Assembly (NCBI GenBank): GCA_020847695.1 | Contig: JADLBP010000187.1 | Coordinates: forward strand, 1-64,000 | Source: Planctomycetota bacterium | GTDB lineage: Bacteria; Planctomycetota; UBA1135; GCA-002686595 | Reading direction: 5' to 3' | DNA length: 64,000 bases | Part shown: piece by piece, positions 62,476 to 64,000 of the stretch | Position numbering within the stretch: the first letter of the stretch is position 1 | Layout of the letters: the number at the start of each line of letters is the position of its first letter | The notes under the pieces: model-generated | Told to the model about the DNA's origin: nothing | Seen by the model: the letters and a program-made list of their open reading frames with translations, nothing else | The model's database searches: none | Made by a program: the position numbers and the translations under genes

Positions 62476-63237
62476 TCACCGCCCCGCTCCGCGCTCCGGG
62501 CTCGACAGGCGCTCGCGCACCAGCACCGCGAGCGTCCGCACGACCGTCCGGCCGACCTTCATCTTCGACGCGCCGACCTTGCGGTCGTAACGGAGCACCA
62601 ACGGCACCTCGCCGAAGATCGCGCCGCGGCGCGCGAGGTGCAGCAGCATCTCGACCATGCACGCGAAGCCTTCCTCGGCGAGCGGACGATCGCCGAGCGC
62701 CGCGAGCGCGTCCTGGAGGAACTTCGCACGGTACGCGCGGTAGCCGCACGAGTAGTCGCGCACGCCTTGGATCGGACACACCAGGCGGAAGAGCACGCTC
62801 ATCCCGCTCGAGAGCACGCGGCGCGACCACGGCACGCCGCGCACGACCGCGCCGGGTTGGTAGCGCGACGCGATCACGACGTCGCGGCCTTCCTGGATGC
62901 CGCGGATCATCGCCAGCATCTGCCCCGGCACGTGGCTGTTGTCGGCGTCCATGCAGACGACGACGTCGCCGGCGCGCGCTTGCGCCGCCGCCGCGGTCAT
63001 GCCGCGCAGGAACGTGCCCGCGAGACCGAGGTTCTTCTCGTTGCGGATCACTTCGAGCGAGAGCGAGCCCGCGGAGCGCGCGGCGACCGCCGCGGTGTCG
63101 TCGGTCGAGCCGTCGTCGACGACCAGCACGCGCACGTCGAGCTGGAACGACTCCGCCGCGATCTCGCCGAGGTGCGCGAGCAACGCCGGCAGGTTCGCGG
63201 CTTCGTTGTACGCAGGCAGGACGACCCAGACGCGCAT
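62476..63237 (-). CDS. GT2 family glycosyltransferase (DPM1-like)
   Basis: This 253-residue GT-A enzyme has VVLPAYNEAANL at the N-terminus, the DDGSTDDT motif and a metal-binding DADNSH. It resembles polyprenyl-phosphate mannosyl/glucosyl transferases. No C-terminal membrane helices are seen. It lies 3 nt after the methyltransferase, so they are co-transcribed. Confidence 0.92.
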   Translation of the reverse strand: MRVWVVLPAYNEAANLPALLAHLGEIAAESFQLDVRVLVVDDGSTDDTAAVAARSAGSLSLEVIRNEKNLGLAGTFLRGMTAAAAQARAGDVVVCMDADNSHVPGQMLAMIRGIQEGRDVVIASRYQPGAVVRGVPWSRRVLSSGMSVLFRLVCPIQGVRDYSCGYRAYRAKFLQDALAALGDRPLAEEGFACMVEMLLHLARRGAIFGEVPLVLRYDRKVGASKMKVGRTVVRTLAVLVRERLSSPERGAGR

Positions 63238-63240
63238 CGG

Positions 63241-63924
63241 TCAGCTCGCGGCGCGTCCGTGGAGAGGCGCGCGCGACGCGGCGCCCGTGCCGCCGACGAT
63301 CCAGATCGCCGAGCCGACGCGTTGCATCAACCCGCGCGGCCGCGCGACGTGCAGGTAGTACCGGCCGAGCACGAGCCGGCGCACGACGCCGCCCCAGTCG
63401 AGCACGGTGAAGCCGTTGCGCTCGAACGCCGCGAGCCACGCATGGCGCGCCCACTTCGAGACGTGCGTCGGATCGCGATCGAGCGCGCGCACCAGCCCGC
63501 CGAGCGGCCCGTCGTAGACCGGCACGACCGCGATCAGGTACCCGGGCTCGGCGAGCCGCGCGCGGATGCACGCGAGCGCCGCGTCGATCTGCGGGATGTG
63601 CTCGAGCACGTCCCACGCGACGACGACCGCCGGCGGACGCTCGCTCGGGATCTGCTCGTACGAGCCCGCGAGCAAGCGCGCGCTCGGCACGCGGCGGCGC
63701 GCCTCGGCGAGGCCGAAGTCGTTCACCTCGCTGCCGGTGCAACGGTACTCGGTCGACGCGCGCGCGAGGAAGTTGCCGAGGCCGACTCCGAGCTCGAACA
63801 GCTCCGCGCCCGGCGGTGCGAAGCGCCGCACGAGCTGCATGTAGAAGTCGAGCTTGCGCGCCGAACTCTGTCGCTCGTAGTCCGCATAGAACTCCGCGTA
63901 GTACTCGCGCCCGCCGACCGACAT
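63241..63924 (-). CDS. SAM-dependent methyltransferase, polysaccharide cluster
   Basis: This is a 227-residue class I methyltransferase with motif I ELGVGLGNF (near residue 45), the EVNDFGL acceptor-ribose site and VVAWDVLEHIPQ. I take the start at the ATG at 63924, because a TATGGT -10 (63933-63938) lies 8 nt before it; the longer in-frame start is a GTG. It is first in a sugar-processing operon with GT2 and wecB. Confidence 0.85.
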   Translation of the reverse strand: MSVGGREYYAEFYADYERQSSARKLDFYMQLVRRFAPPGAELFELGVGLGNFLARASTEYRCTGSEVNDFGLAEARRRVPSARLLAGSYEQIPSERPPAVVVAWDVLEHIPQIDAALACIRARLAEPGYLIAVVPVYDGPLGGLVRALDRDPTHVSKWARHAWLAAFERNGFTVLDWGGVVRRLVLGRYYLHVARPRGLMQRVGSAIWIVGGTGAASRAPLHGRAAS

Positions 63925-64000
63925 CGTCTCGAACCATACCACAGGAGGTCGAGCGCCGTCGCGCGCCGGCGACGCCGTCCGAGCGCCGTCCGCGCGCGTT

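Overview
The window is one contiguous stretch of high-GC bacterial chromosome. It is dominated by a very complete transcription and translation locus. The probable source is a high-GC planctomycete-type bacterium (Planctomycetota). The support for this is indirect: an ECF sigma factor of the Sig-70_X6/PF07638 type next to a Ser/Thr kinase, an EF-Tu whose switch I lacks the usual RGITI string, no L30 gene in the spc operon, an mtEFG2-like EF-G, and a long three-helix SecE. No rRNA, CRISPR array, transposon or phage gene is visible.

Layout. 1-1588 (minus strand): tRNA-Arg(ACG), tadA (the enzyme that edits that tRNA) and two tRNA-Ser genes, with hairpin-rich tandem repeats in the spacers. 1665-9578 (plus): an acylornithine carbamoyltransferase, dnaE, and a coupled ECF sigma/Ser-Thr kinase pair. 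9640-43074 (minus): an almost unbroken cluster read from right to left as tRNA-Thr-Tyr-Gly-Thr, tuf, rpmG, secE, nusG, rplKAJL, rpoBC, rpsLG, a Tsr3-like gene, an EF-G paralogue, then the S10, spc and alpha operons ending in rpoA-rplQ. The order tRNA-Thr(TGT)-Tyr-Gly(TCC)-Thr(GGT)-tuf followed by secE-nusG is the same as the tufB region of Escherichia coli. Good sigma70-type promoters are visible in front of the tRNA-tuf, rpsL and rpsJ units.

43126-48120 (minus): aroC, a MutS2 without its Smr nuclease domain, and a GT-C membrane glycosyltransferase. 48168-49364 (plus): a Cys/Met-metabolism PLP enzyme. 49484-53311 (minus): an HU-like protein with a Pro-rich tail, dtd, a TPR lipoprotein, another lipoprotein, and trpS. 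53575-57941 (plus): a lipoprotein with about a dozen hydrophobic-Trp-Pro repeats, translationally coupled to an Mla-type lipid transporter (mlaE-mlaF-mlaD). 58086-63924: a CoA-binding protein, a DinB-fold protein, a methyltransferase, a YebC-family protein, and a minus-strand surface-polysaccharide group (wecB-like epimerase, GT2 glycosyltransferase, methyltransferase).

Gene starts show two habits. One is stop/start overlap coupling (GTGA, ATGA, TGATG). The other is -10-like hexamers 6-8 bases before the start codon, which suggests leaderless mRNAs for several single genes. The most unusual elements are the WP-repeat lipoprotein in the Mla operon, the Tsr3-like plus recycling-type EF-G pair in the slot where fusA normally sits, and the tandem hairpin repeats in RNA-gene and rpoB spacers.
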